Below, in pieces: positions 42,321-50,310 of a stretch of 64,000 nt of DNA. The stretch covers positions 62,001-126,000 of the forward strand of contig UQLN01000004.1 in the NCBI GenBank assembly GCA_900541965.1, written 5' to 3'. This DNA comes from an uncultured Parabacteroides sp. (GTDB lineage: Bacteria > Bacteroidota > Bacteroidia > Bacteroidales > Tannerellaceae). The notes below the pieces were generated by a model. It did no database searches and was not told where the DNA came from. It saw nothing but the letters and a program-made list of their open reading frames with translations. Made by a program: the position numbers and the translations under genes. Within the stretch, counting starts at the first letter, position 1; the number at the start of each line of letters is the position of its first letter.

Positions 42321-45314
42321 ATGCCTATAAAATTAATACAAGTACAAAGAAAATTGAACGTAGGAATCAACACGGTGGTTGAGTTCCTGCATAAGAAAGG
42401 GTTTTCGGTTGAGGATAATCCCAACACGAGAATCAGTGATGAACAGTATGCTTTGCTCGTAAAAGAGTTTGGAAAAGATTTACCGGACACAAATTTTGAG
42501 CGTGAGCGTGCCGTGTCGGCACGTCCTCATCATAAGGACTCTTCTGTGAAAGAAGAGAAGAGTTCGGAAATTAAGACCGTAATACCGGATGAATTCAAGC
42601 CTAAAATTGTAACCAAAGGCCGGATTGATCTGGATAAGACATATAAAAAACAGGATGCTGCCGAAGAAGTGAAAGAGACTCCGGTAGTGGAAAAAACTGT
42701 CCCCGTTTCTGCTCCCGTAGAAAAGAAGGTTGCCGCCCCTGTAGCTGCTCCTGCGGCTCCCGTTGCCGCTCCGTCGAAAGAGCCGAAAGAGGCACCGAAG
42801 AAAATTGTCATCGTACCGGAAAAAACTCCGGAAAAGGTAGAAGCAATACAGCCGCCAGTGGTGAAAAAAGAAGTAAAAGTGATAAAAGTGGAAAAGGAAC
42901 CTGTAGAAGTAGAAAAAACGGAACCTGCAAAAACGCCGGTAAAAGCTGAAACCGGTAATGCGGAAGTCGGAAATCGTCCGTCTGAAACAGAAGAAGCTGC
43001 TTCGGGAGAAGGATTGTTCCGTTTGAATACTCCGAAGTTTGAGTCGAAAATCAAGGTAACCGGCAAGATTGACCTGAATGCATTGAATCAATCTACCCGT
43101 CCTAAAAAGAAGACAAAGGAAGAGCGGAAAAAAGAACGCGACGACAAGCGTGAACGTTTTTCCAATAATAAACCCGGACAACAGGGCGGCGGTTTCAACA
43201 AACCGAATAAGGACGGTATACAGAAACCGGCTACTGCCTCCGCTACAGCAAAACCTGGCGACGCTAACGGGGAAAAGAAAAAACGTAACCGTATAAAGAA
43301 AGACCGGGTGGATGTAAACAACACTCCGGGAACAAATACACGTCCGAGCCGTCCGCACGACGACCGCAAGCCCCGGTTGAAGAAGCCGGTAAAAGCCGAA
43401 GTCAGCGAGGAGGATGTACAGAAGCAAATTAAGGAAACGTTGGCCCGCCTGACCAACAAGGGCAATAAGAATAACAAGGGTGCCAAATACCGCCGCGACA
43501 AACGTGACGCCGTGCAGAAGCGCGAACACGAATTGATGGAGCAGGAGGAAATGGAAAGCAAAACCCTGAAGTTGACGGAGTTCGTTACAGCAAACGACCT
43601 TGCCAACATGATGGATGTCCCTGTTACCAAAGTTATCGCTACTTGCATGAGCATCGGCATCATGGTATCAATCAACCAGCGCCTGGATGCGGAAACTATC
43701 AATATCGTGGCTGAAGAATTCGGTTTCAAGACTGAATATGTAAGTGCCGAAGTAGTCGAGGCCATCAAGGAAAATGAAGAAGACGACAATGAAGAAGACT
43801 GGGTAGCACGTCCGCCTATCGTAACAGTGATGGGACACGTCGACCACGGTAAAACTTCATTGCTGGACAATATCCGTAATGCAAACGTAATCGCCGGTGA
43901 AGCCGGAGGTATCACACAGCACATCGGTGCTTACAATGTGAAGTTGCAGAACGGACGCCGTATAACCTTCCTGGATACTCCGGGTCACGAAGCGTTTACC
44001 GCCATGCGTGCCCGTGGTGCCAAAGTAACGGATATCGCAATTATTATTGTAGCTGCCGATGATAATGTCATGCCGCAGACCATCGAAGCAATCAATCACG
44101 CTTCCGCTGCCGGCGTACCTATCGTTTTTGCCATCAATAAGATAGATAAACCGCATGCGAATCCTGAGAAAATCAAGGAAGAGCTTGCCAATATGAACTA
44201 TCTGGTGGAAGACTGGGGCGGTAAATACCAGAGCCAGGAAATCTCTGCCAAGAAAGGCATGGGCGTAGAGGAACTGCTTGAAAAGGTATTGCTGGAAGCA
44301 GACCTTCTGGACCTGAAAGCAAACCCGAAGAGACGCGCAGTAGGTTCCATCATCGAATCTTCTCTGGATAAGGGACGCGGATATGTTTCTACCATCCTGG
44401 TGGAAAACGGAACACTGGAAGTCGGCGACATCGTACTTGCCGGTACCCACCACGGACGTATCAAGGCGATGTTCAACGAACGTAACCAGCGTGTGGAAAA
44501 AGCAGGTCCTTCCGAACCGGTATTAATCCTCGGTCTGAACGGTGCTCCTCAGGCAGGTGATACGTTTAATGTATTGGAAACCGAACAGGAAGCCCGCGAA
44601 ATAGCCAACCGCCGCGAACAGTTGCAGCGTGAATTGGGTCTGCGTACCCAGAAGATGCTTACGCTGGATGATATCGGACGCCGTATCGCAGTGGGTAACT
44701 TCCAGGAACTGAACGTAATCGTGAAGGGTGACGTGGACGGTTCCGTAGAGGCTTTGTCCGACTCGTTAATCCGTCTGTCTACCGAAGAAATCCAGGTGAA
44801 CGTAATCCACAAGGCTGTCGGCCAGATATCCGAATCGGATGTTGTGTTGGCTGCCGCTTCAAACGCTATCATCATCGGTTTCCAGGTTCGTCCTGCATTG
44901 CCGGCTCGCCGCATGGCAGATAAGGAAGGCGTTGAAATCCGTCTGTACTCAATCATCTACGACGCAATCGAAGAGGTGAAAAGCGCAATGGAAGGGATGC
45001 TTTCTCCGGAAATCAAGGAAGAGATTACCGCCAATGTGGAAGTATTGCAAGTGTTCAAGATTACCAAGGTCGGTACGATTGCCGGATGTATGGTACGTGA
45101 AGGTAAAATCAAACGTACGAACAAGGTGCGCGTAATCCGCGACGGTATCGTAGTCCACTCCGGCGAGCTGGAATCCCTGAAACGTTTCAAGGACGATGTG
45201 AAGGAAGTGGTAGCCGGGCTGGATTGTGGTTTGAACTTAGTAAACTACAATGATATCCAGGTAGGCGATATTATCGAAGCATACGAAGAAACAGAAATTA
45301 AGAAGACGTTATAA
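42321..45314 (+). CDS. infB: Translation initiation factor IF-2
   Basis: The 997-aa product has an N-terminal IF2N-like domain (IKLIQVQRKLNVGINTVVEFLHKKG) and a long Lys/Glu/Pro/Val-rich linker (about 55-360). A second IF2_N region (LTEFVTANDLANMMDVPVTKVIATCMSIGIM) follows, then the GTPase with GHVDHGKTSLLD from residue 505, DTPGHEAF and NKIDKP, and domains II-IV. It delivers fMet-tRNA to the 30S subunit. The linker's repetitive composition also opens long antisense frames, which are not genes. Confidence 0.96.
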   Translation: MPIKLIQVQRKLNVGINTVVEFLHKKGFSVEDNPNTRISDEQYALLVKEFGKDLPDTNFERERAVSARPHHKDSSVKEEKSSEIKTVIPDEFKPKIVTKGRIDLDKTYKKQDAAEEVKETPVVEKTVPVSAPVEKKVAAPVAAPAAPVAAPSKEPKEAPKKIVIVPEKTPEKVEAIQPPVVKKEVKVIKVEKEPVEVEKTEPAKTPVKAETGNAEVGNRPSETEEAASGEGLFRLNTPKFESKIKVTGKIDLNALNQSTRPKKKTKEERKKERDDKRERFSNNKPGQQGGGFNKPNKDGIQKPATASATAKPGDANGEKKKRNRIKKDRVDVNNTPGTNTRPSRPHDDRKPRLKKPVKAEVSEEDVQKQIKETLARLTNKGNKNNKGAKYRRDKRDAVQKREHELMEQEEMESKTLKLTEFVTANDLANMMDVPVTKVIATCMSIGIMVSINQRLDAETINIVAEEFGFKTEYVSAEVVEAIKENEEDDNEEDWVARPPIVTVMGHVDHGKTSLLDNIRNANVIAGEAGGITQHIGAYNVKLQNGRRITFLDTPGHEAFTAMRARGAKVTDIAIIIVAADDNVMPQTIEAINHASAAGVPIVFAINKIDKPHANPEKIKEELANMNYLVEDWGGKYQSQEISAKKGMGVEELLEKVLLEADLLDLKANPKRRAVGSIIESSLDKGRGYVSTILVENGTLEVGDIVLAGTHHGRIKAMFNERNQRVEKAGPSEPVLILGLNGAPQAGDTFNVLETEQEAREIANRREQLQRELGLRTQKMLTLDDIGRRIAVGNFQELNVIVKGDVDGSVEALSDSLIRLSTEEIQVNVIHKAVGQISESDVVLAAASNAIIIGFQVRPALPARRMADKEGVEIRLYSIIYDAIEEVKSAMEGMLSPEIKEEITANVEVLQVFKITKVGTIAGCMVREGKIKRTNKVRVIRDGIVVHSGELESLKRFKDDVKEVVAGLDCGLNLVNYNDIQVGDIIEAYEETEIKKTL

Positions 45315-45316
45315 AC

Positions 45317-45808
45317 ATGAACTGGTTAGACATTATATTCGTATGTCTGGCAGGGATAGGATTTGTGAAAGGCCTGTTTGATGGAGTCATCAAACAGGTT
45401 GTTTCGCTTATAGCCCTCTTGGTTGGTATCTTTTTCTGTGCAAAAGCTGCGGCATGGCTGCGGGGATATATTGTCGCATTGGGGTGGTTTCCGGAAGAAG
45501 GGGTAACCATTCTCAGTTATGTGGCAGGTTTCCTGTTGATAGTCGGTGTCCTGCTGTTGGCAGGCGAGATAGTCAGCCGGGTAGTCGGAGCCACGCCGCT
45601 CAGTCTGTTGAACCATCTGGCAGGAGGGTTGTTCGGGGTCTGTATGATGTTGCTGTTTATCAGTCTGGCATTGAATGCCGTCGAATTGATAGACCGCGGT
45701 TCGGTACTTATACCCCGTCAGATAAAAGTAGAATCCCGCCTCTATCACCCGATAGAGAAAATCATTCCAACCATTTATCCGAACAATTTGTTTACAGAAG
45801 AGAAATAG
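45317..45808 (+). CDS. CvpA family membrane protein
   Basis: The 163-aa product has four membrane helices: MNWLDIIFVCLAGIGFVKGLFDGVIKQVVSLIALLVGIFFCAKAAAWL, TILSYVAGFLLIVGVLLLAGEIVSRVV and SLLNHLAGGLFGVCMMLLFISLALNAVEL. That is the CvpA pattern (colicin V production/membrane homeostasis proteins). It follows infB by 2 bp, so it is the end of that operon or a bridge to suf, 33 bp before sufB. Confidence 0.85.
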   Translation: MNWLDIIFVCLAGIGFVKGLFDGVIKQVVSLIALLVGIFFCAKAAAWLRGYIVALGWFPEEGVTILSYVAGFLLIVGVLLLAGEIVSRVVGATPLSLLNHLAGGLFGVCMMLLFISLALNAVELIDRGSVLIPRQIKVESRLYHPIEKIIPTIYPNNLFTEEK

Positions 45809-45841
45809 CGTCGAAAAAGAAATACACTATAAATTAAATAT

Positions 45842-47287
45842 ATGCAGGAATCAAACGACATACTAAATGAGGTAACGACCAGCGACTACAAGTATGGCTT
45901 CGTTACCGATATTGATACGGAGGGAATCCACCGTGGTTTGGATGAAGAGACCGTCCGTATTATTTCTGCCAAGAAGAACGAGCCGGAATGGTTGCTCGAA
46001 TTTCGTCTCAAGGCGTTCCGCCACTGGCTGACATTGGAGATGCCGACCTGGCCCCATCTGAATATTCCCCCGATAGATTATCAGGATATCATTTACTATG
46101 CCGCCCCGAAGAAAAAAGAAGGGCCTAAGAGCCTCGACGAGGTAGACCCCGAATTGATGAAGACGTTCGACAAGCTGGGAATCCCCTTGCACGAGCGTGC
46201 CCAGTTGAGCGGGATGGCAGTCGATGCCGTGATGGACAGCGTGTCCGTGAAGACCACCTTCAAGGAAACACTGGCGGAGAAGGGCATCATCTTCTGCTCT
46301 TTCAGTGAGGCGGTACAGCATCATCCTGATTTGGTGCAGCAATATCTGGGCAGCGTGGTAAGCTACCGCGATAACTTCTTTGCTGCGCTCAACTCGGCTG
46401 TATTCTCGGACGGTTCTTTCGTGTACATACCGAAGGGCGTGCGTTGCCCGATGGAATTGTCCACCTATTTCCGTATCAATGCGGCTAATACCGGACAGTT
46501 CGAACGTACCCTGATTGTGGCCGACGACGAGGCATATGTCAGCTACCTGGAAGGATGCACCGCTCCGATGCGTGATGAAAACCAGCTTCATGCCGCCATT
46601 GTGGAAATCGTGGCCAAGGAACGTGCCGAAGTGAAATATTCCACCGTCCAGAACTGGTATCCCGGCGATAAGGACGGCAAAGGCGGTATCTACAACTTCG
46701 TAACCAAACGCGGTCTGTGCAAGGGCGAAGGCAGTAAGATTTCCTGGACACAGGTGGAAACCGGTTCCGCCATCACCTGGAAATATCCGAGCTGTATCCT
46801 TGCCGGCGATAACTCGGTGGGCGAGTTCTACTCCGTCGCCGTTACCAACAACTACCAGCAGGCGGATACGGGAACCAAGATGATTCACCTCGGAAAGAAT
46901 ACGCGCAGTACCATCGTATCGAAAGGTATATCCGCCGGTCACAGCCAGAACAGTTACCGCGGTCTGGTGAAGGTGTCGCCCCGTGCCGAGGGTGCCCGTA
47001 ACCATAGCCAGTGCGACAGTCTGCTGTTGAGTTCCACCTGCGGGGCGCATACGTTCCCCTATGCCGATATTCAGAATGAAACGGCTGTAGTGGAGCACGA
47101 AGCAACGACCAGCAAGATTAGCGAAGAACAGTTGTTCTACTGCCAGCAGCGCGGTATCTCGGTAGAGGAAGCCGTGGGGCTGATTGTAAACGGCTATGCC
47201 CGCGAGGTGATGAACAAGCTCCCGATGGAGTTTGCCGTCGAAGCGCAGAAGCTGCTGACCATCTCCCTGGAGGGAAGCGTAGGATAA
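45842..47287 (+). CDS. sufB: Fe-S cluster assembly scaffold SufB
   Basis: The 481-aa product shows the SufB core: VSVKTTFKETLAEKGIIFCSFSEAVQHHPDLVQQYLG, FVYIPKGVRCPMELSTYFRINAANTGQFERTLIVADDEAYVSYLEGCTAPM, and a late ISEEQLFYCQQRGISVEEAVGLIVNGYAREVMNKLPMEFA. It works in the SufBCD complex, where clusters are built. It is followed by a 196-bp gap with palindromic repeats before sufC, unusual inside a suf operon. Confidence 0.96.
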   Translation: MQESNDILNEVTTSDYKYGFVTDIDTEGIHRGLDEETVRIISAKKNEPEWLLEFRLKAFRHWLTLEMPTWPHLNIPPIDYQDIIYYAAPKKKEGPKSLDEVDPELMKTFDKLGIPLHERAQLSGMAVDAVMDSVSVKTTFKETLAEKGIIFCSFSEAVQHHPDLVQQYLGSVVSYRDNFFAALNSAVFSDGSFVYIPKGVRCPMELSTYFRINAANTGQFERTLIVADDEAYVSYLEGCTAPMRDENQLHAAIVEIVAKERAEVKYSTVQNWYPGDKDGKGGIYNFVTKRGLCKGEGSKISWTQVETGSAITWKYPSCILAGDNSVGEFYSVAVTNNYQQADTGTKMIHLGKNTRSTIVSKGISAGHSQNSYRGLVKVSPRAEGARNHSQCDSLLLSSTCGAHTFPYADIQNETAVVEHEATTSKISEEQLFYCQQRGISVEEAVGLIVNGYAREVMNKLPMEFAVEAQKLLTISLEGSVG

Positions 47288-47305
47288 GACAGTACTGGTG
47301 AAGCA

Positions 47306-47373
47306 GTGCAGCATTGTTATGCTGCATGGCGCAGCAGGAGAATGCTGGATAGTACAGCATAGCAATGCTGCAC
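47306..47373. repeat. Nested palindromes between sufB and sufC
   Basis: GTGCAGCATTGTTATGCTG (47306-47324) is itself a hairpin (CAGCAT/ATGCTG). An inverted copy with one mismatch, CAGCATAGCAATGCTGCAC, lies at 47355-47373. The pair could form either two small hairpins or one large one. Confidence 0.6.
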
Positions 47374-47483
47374 AGTCGATACAGGGCTGTTGACAGCAGG
47401 GCATCAACGCTGTATGGCTCCATACCTCCCGGGCGGAGGGAAACAGTGAATAACGAGAAGTATAACAAGCAATAACAATAGAG

Positions 47484-48236
47484 ATGTTAGAGATAAAGAA
47501 CTTACATGCCAACGTAAATGGCAAAGAGATATTGAAAGGCATCGACCTTTCCGTGAAGGCGGGCGAGGTACATGCCATCATGGGACCGAACGGTTCCGGG
47601 AAAAGTACGCTGAGCAGCGTGCTGGTAGGTAATCCGGCTTTCGAAGTGACGGAAGGTGAAGTTATTTTCAACGGCAAAAACCTGCTGGAACTCGAACCGG
47701 AAGACCGCAGCCGCGAAGGTATCTTCCTGAGTTTCCAGTATCCGGTGGAGATTCCGGGTGTCAGCATGGTGAACTTCATGCGTGCGGCCCTGAACGAACA
47801 TCGCAAATACAAAGGCCTGGAGCCTGTATCGGCTACCGACTTCCTGAAACTGATGCGCGAAAAGCGGGCCATCGTCGAACTGGACAACAAGTTGGCAAGC
47901 CGCAGCGTAAACGAAGGTTTCTCCGGTGGAGAAAAGAAACGCAATGAGATTTTCCAGATGGCGATGCTCGAACCGAAACTGGCTATCCTGGATGAAACGG
48001 ACAGCGGACTGGACATCGACGCCCTCCGCATCGTAGCCAACGGTGTAAACCAACTGCGCACGCCGGAGAATGCAGCCATCGTCATCACCCACTACCAGCG
48101 TCTGCTGGATTACATCAAGCCGGATGTGGTGCACGTCCTCTACAAAGGCCGCATCGTAAAAACCGCCGGCCCGGAACTCGCCCTCGAACTCGAAGAAAAG
48201 GGCTACGACTGGATTAAGAAGGAGATGGGTGATTAA
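47484..48236 (+). CDS. sufC: Fe-S cluster assembly ATPase SufC
   Basis: The 250-aa ABC ATPase has Walker A IMGPNGSGKSTL, Q-loop FLSFQYPVEIPGV, signature FSGGEKKRNEI and Walker B LAILDETDSGLDIDALR, all typical of SufC. It powers the SufBCD scaffold. It is 196 bp after sufB and followed by an inserted GxxExxY element before sufD. Confidence 0.96.
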   Translation: MLEIKNLHANVNGKEILKGIDLSVKAGEVHAIMGPNGSGKSTLSSVLVGNPAFEVTEGEVIFNGKNLLELEPEDRSREGIFLSFQYPVEIPGVSMVNFMRAALNEHRKYKGLEPVSATDFLKLMREKRAIVELDNKLASRSVNEGFSGGEKKRNEIFQMAMLEPKLAILDETDSGLDIDALRIVANGVNQLRTPENAAIVITHYQRLLDYIKPDVVHVLYKGRIVKTAGPELALELEEKGYDWIKKEMGD

Positions 48237-48250
48237 GAAATAAAGTTGTA

Positions 48251-48301
48251 TGAAGAACCAGGTGCGCGGATGATGCGGATCGGACGGATGTTAACGGATT
48301 A
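48251..48301 (+). repeat. Left arm of the 51-bp inverted repeat around the GxxExxY gene
   Basis: This starts TGAAGAACCAGG, contains repeated GCGGAT units (CGCGGATGATGCGGATCGG) and ends GTTAACGGATTA. It matches the reverse complement of 48725-48775 at 48 of 51 positions. Confidence 0.85.
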
Positions 48302-48310
48302 TTAGTGTTT

Positions 48311-48727
48311 ATGAAACTGCTTTGTAAGGAGATAACAGATCAAGTATTGTCGGCATTTTATGCTGTGTATAATGAGCTTGGGTTTGGCTTTCTGGAGAAT
48401 GTGTATCAGAATGCTCTTTACAAGGAGCTTAGTAGTATAGGGCTGAAATGTGAGCCCCTGAAAGTGATAGAAGTGTATTACAAAGGAGAAGTTGTAGGTA
48501 AATATGTGGCGGACATGGTAGTGGAAAACGAGGTCATACTGGAGCTGAAGGCATCAAGTACGCTTACGGAAGCACATGAGATGCAGTTACAGAATTATCT
48601 GAAAGCCACCCATATGGAAGTGGGACTGCTATTGAACTTTGGTGCACGCCCTGAATTCAGACGGAAAGTCTTTGCCAACAACTTGCATGACAGATATAAA
48701 GAAAGACATGATATTAAAAAAGAGTAA
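48311..48727 (+). CDS. GxxExxY protein (PD-(D/E)XK-like)
   Basis: Start ATG 48311 is preferred over the in-frame GTG at 48305. The 138-aa product carries the name-giving motif G26-x-x-E29-x-x-Y32 in NELGFGFLENVYQNAL. The nuclease-like core KYVADMVVENEVILELKA has the D...E-x-K pattern of the PD-(D/E)XK superfamily, and EMQLQNYLKATHMEVGLLLNFG follows. The biochemical role of the family is unknown. The stop codon TAA forms the first three bases of the right inverted-repeat arm, so gene and repeats are a unit. Confidence 0.88.
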   Translation: MKLLCKEITDQVLSAFYAVYNELGFGFLENVYQNALYKELSSIGLKCEPLKVIEVYYKGEVVGKYVADMVVENEVILELKASSTLTEAHEMQLQNYLKATHMEVGLLLNFGARPEFRRKVFANNLHDRYKERHDIKKE

Positions 48728-48775
48728 TCCGTTAACATCCGCCCGATCCGCGTCATCCGCGAACCTGGTTCTTCA
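48725..48775 (-). repeat. Right arm of the 51-bp inverted repeat around the GxxExxY gene
   Basis: This starts TAATCCGTTAACATCC (including the stop codon of the GxxExxY gene) and ends GAACCTGGTTCTTCA. It differs from the left arm at three positions. Confidence 0.85.
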
Positions 48776-48798
48776 TTACAGATAAAAATAAATAGCAT

Positions 48799-50142
48799 AT
48801 GAAAGCAGAACAACAATATATCGATCTCTTTGCGCAGTGTGAGGACTTGATTTGCCGCCATGCTGCGGGGGTGATGAATGCTCCGAGGGCAGAGGCTTTT
48901 GCCGACTTTGAGCGGGTGGGATTCCCTTCGGTGAAGAGTGAAGATTATAAGTATACCGACGTGGCACAGTCGTTTGCGCCGGACTACGGTTTGAATATTA
49001 ACCGCCTATCCATTCCGGTGAATCCTTACGATGTGTTCCGCTGTGACGTACCGAACCTCAGTACTTCGCTCTATTTTGTGGTGAACGATACGTTCTACGA
49101 CAAGATGTTGCCGAAAGCCCATCTTCCCGAAGGCGTGTATGCCGGCGGGTTGAACGCTTTTGCCGAGCAGTATCCCGAGATAGCCGCCCGCTATTATGCC
49201 AAGGCAGCCTCTTCGAAACATGACGGCATTATCGCCCTGAATACGATGCTGGCACAGGACGGCTTCGTGCTCTATGTGCCGAAAGGCGTTGTGGTGGAGC
49301 GTCCGGTTCAGTTGGTCAATATTTTCCGCAGCGATGTGGATACGATGGCAAACCGCCGCATCCTTGTCATCATGGAAGCACAGTCCAATGCCAAGCTGCT
49401 GGTTTGCGACCATAGCATAGACGATGTGAAGTTCCTTGCCACCCAGGTGGTGGAAGTGTTTGCCGGCGAAGGCGCCTACTTCGATTATTACGACCTGGAG
49501 GAAAGCAGCGATTCTACCACCCGTTTCTCTTCCGTCCATGTGAAACAGGAGGCAGGCAGTAATGTGCTGGTAAACGGTATCACCCTAAACAACGGGCTTA
49601 CCCGCAACAACTATTATGTCGAGCTGAACGGCGAACAGGCGGAAGCGACCCTCTGCGGAATGTCTATCCTCGATAAGGAACAGCAGGTGGACAGCTATAG
49701 CCATATCACCCATGCCGCACCCTACTGTACCAGCAACGAACTGTTTAAGAATGTCCTCGACGACCAGGCCGTAGGTGCATTCAGCGGACGTATCCTGGTG
49801 AAGGAAGGCGCACAGAAAACGGCGGCTTACCAGACCAACCGCAACCTCTGTGCAACCCGCGAAGCCCGCATGTACAGCAAGCCCCAGTTGGAAATCTATG
49901 CCGATGATGTGAAATGCTCGCATGGCATGACTACGGGACAGTTGGACGAAAATGCCCTGTTCTATATGCAGAGCCGTGGTATTCCCCGCGACGAGGCACG
50001 TATGTTGCTGAGTGTTGCGTTTACTTCCGATGTAATCGACTATGTGCGGATGGATGCGTTGAAAGACCGCCTGCATAAGTTGGTGGAGAAGCGTTTCCGC
50101 GGCGAGTTGGCACGTTGTGCCGGATGCCGGATTTGTAAGTAA
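48799..50142 (+). CDS. sufD: Fe-S cluster assembly protein SufD
   Basis: The 447-aa product has the SufD N-terminal helical part (FADFERVGFPSVKSEDYKYTDVAQSF). The beta-helix core follows (DGFVLYVPKGVVVERPVQLVNIF, RILVIMEAQSNAKLLVCDHS, NNYYVELNGEQAEATLCGMSILDKEQQVDSYSHITHAAPYCTSNELFKNVLDDQAVGAFSGRILVKEGAQKTAAYQTNRNL), and then ENALFYMQSRGIPRDEARMLLSVAF. It pairs with SufB in the scaffold. An AT-rich 71-bp gap separates it from the GxxExxY gene. Confidence 0.95.
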   Translation: MKAEQQYIDLFAQCEDLICRHAAGVMNAPRAEAFADFERVGFPSVKSEDYKYTDVAQSFAPDYGLNINRLSIPVNPYDVFRCDVPNLSTSLYFVVNDTFYDKMLPKAHLPEGVYAGGLNAFAEQYPEIAARYYAKAASSKHDGIIALNTMLAQDGFVLYVPKGVVVERPVQLVNIFRSDVDTMANRRILVIMEAQSNAKLLVCDHSIDDVKFLATQVVEVFAGEGAYFDYYDLEESSDSTTRFSSVHVKQEAGSNVLVNGITLNNGLTRNNYYVELNGEQAEATLCGMSILDKEQQVDSYSHITHAAPYCTSNELFKNVLDDQAVGAFSGRILVKEGAQKTAAYQTNRNLCATREARMYSKPQLEIYADDVKCSHGMTTGQLDENALFYMQSRGIPRDEARMLLSVAFTSDVIDYVRMDALKDRLHKLVEKRFRGELARCAGCRICK

Positions 50143-50159
50143 GTATCTAAGCAAAAGAT

Positions 50160-50265
50160 ATTACCGAACGCTGACGACGCAGAATACGCAGACAAACGCA
50201 GATAATAATTAAAATAAATTAGTCTGCGTAAATCTGCGTATTCTGCGTCGTCAGCGTTCAGTAAT
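50160..50265. repeat. Gene-less 43-bp inverted repeat after sufD
   Basis: Arms 50160-50202 and 50223-50265 match at 39 of 43 positions around a 20-bp AT-rich loop. Each arm has GAACGCTGACGACGCAG and repeated ACGCAGA units. The build recalls the GCGGAT-rich arms at the GxxExxY gene. Lying between convergent genes it may act as a bidirectional terminator. Confidence 0.75.
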
Positions 50266-50310
50266 GTGATGAAACTCGCCTGTTGTTTTCTGTCTGCGGC
50301 TTGACGTCTT

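Larger units (their letters stand above)
48251..48775 (+). mobile_element. Inverted-repeat-flanked GxxExxY cassette within the suf operon
   Basis: A single small gene framed by near-perfect 51-bp inverted repeats separates sufC from sufD, which are usually adjacent. I infer a short mobile or formerly mobile cassette. No target-site duplication is evident by eye. Confidence 0.5.

Noticed and set aside
42480..43529. Long antisense frames opposite the 5' half of infB
   Set aside because: They mirror the repetitive Lys/Glu/Pro-rich linker of IF-2 and give Phe/Arg/Ser-rich low-complexity products without plausible starts.
45863..48088. A 741-codon open frame antisense to sufB, the spacer and sufC
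   Set aside because: The sense genes are certain, and the antisense frame is of the kind produced by their codon bias. It crosses the repetitive spacer and its product has no domain or signal I recognise.
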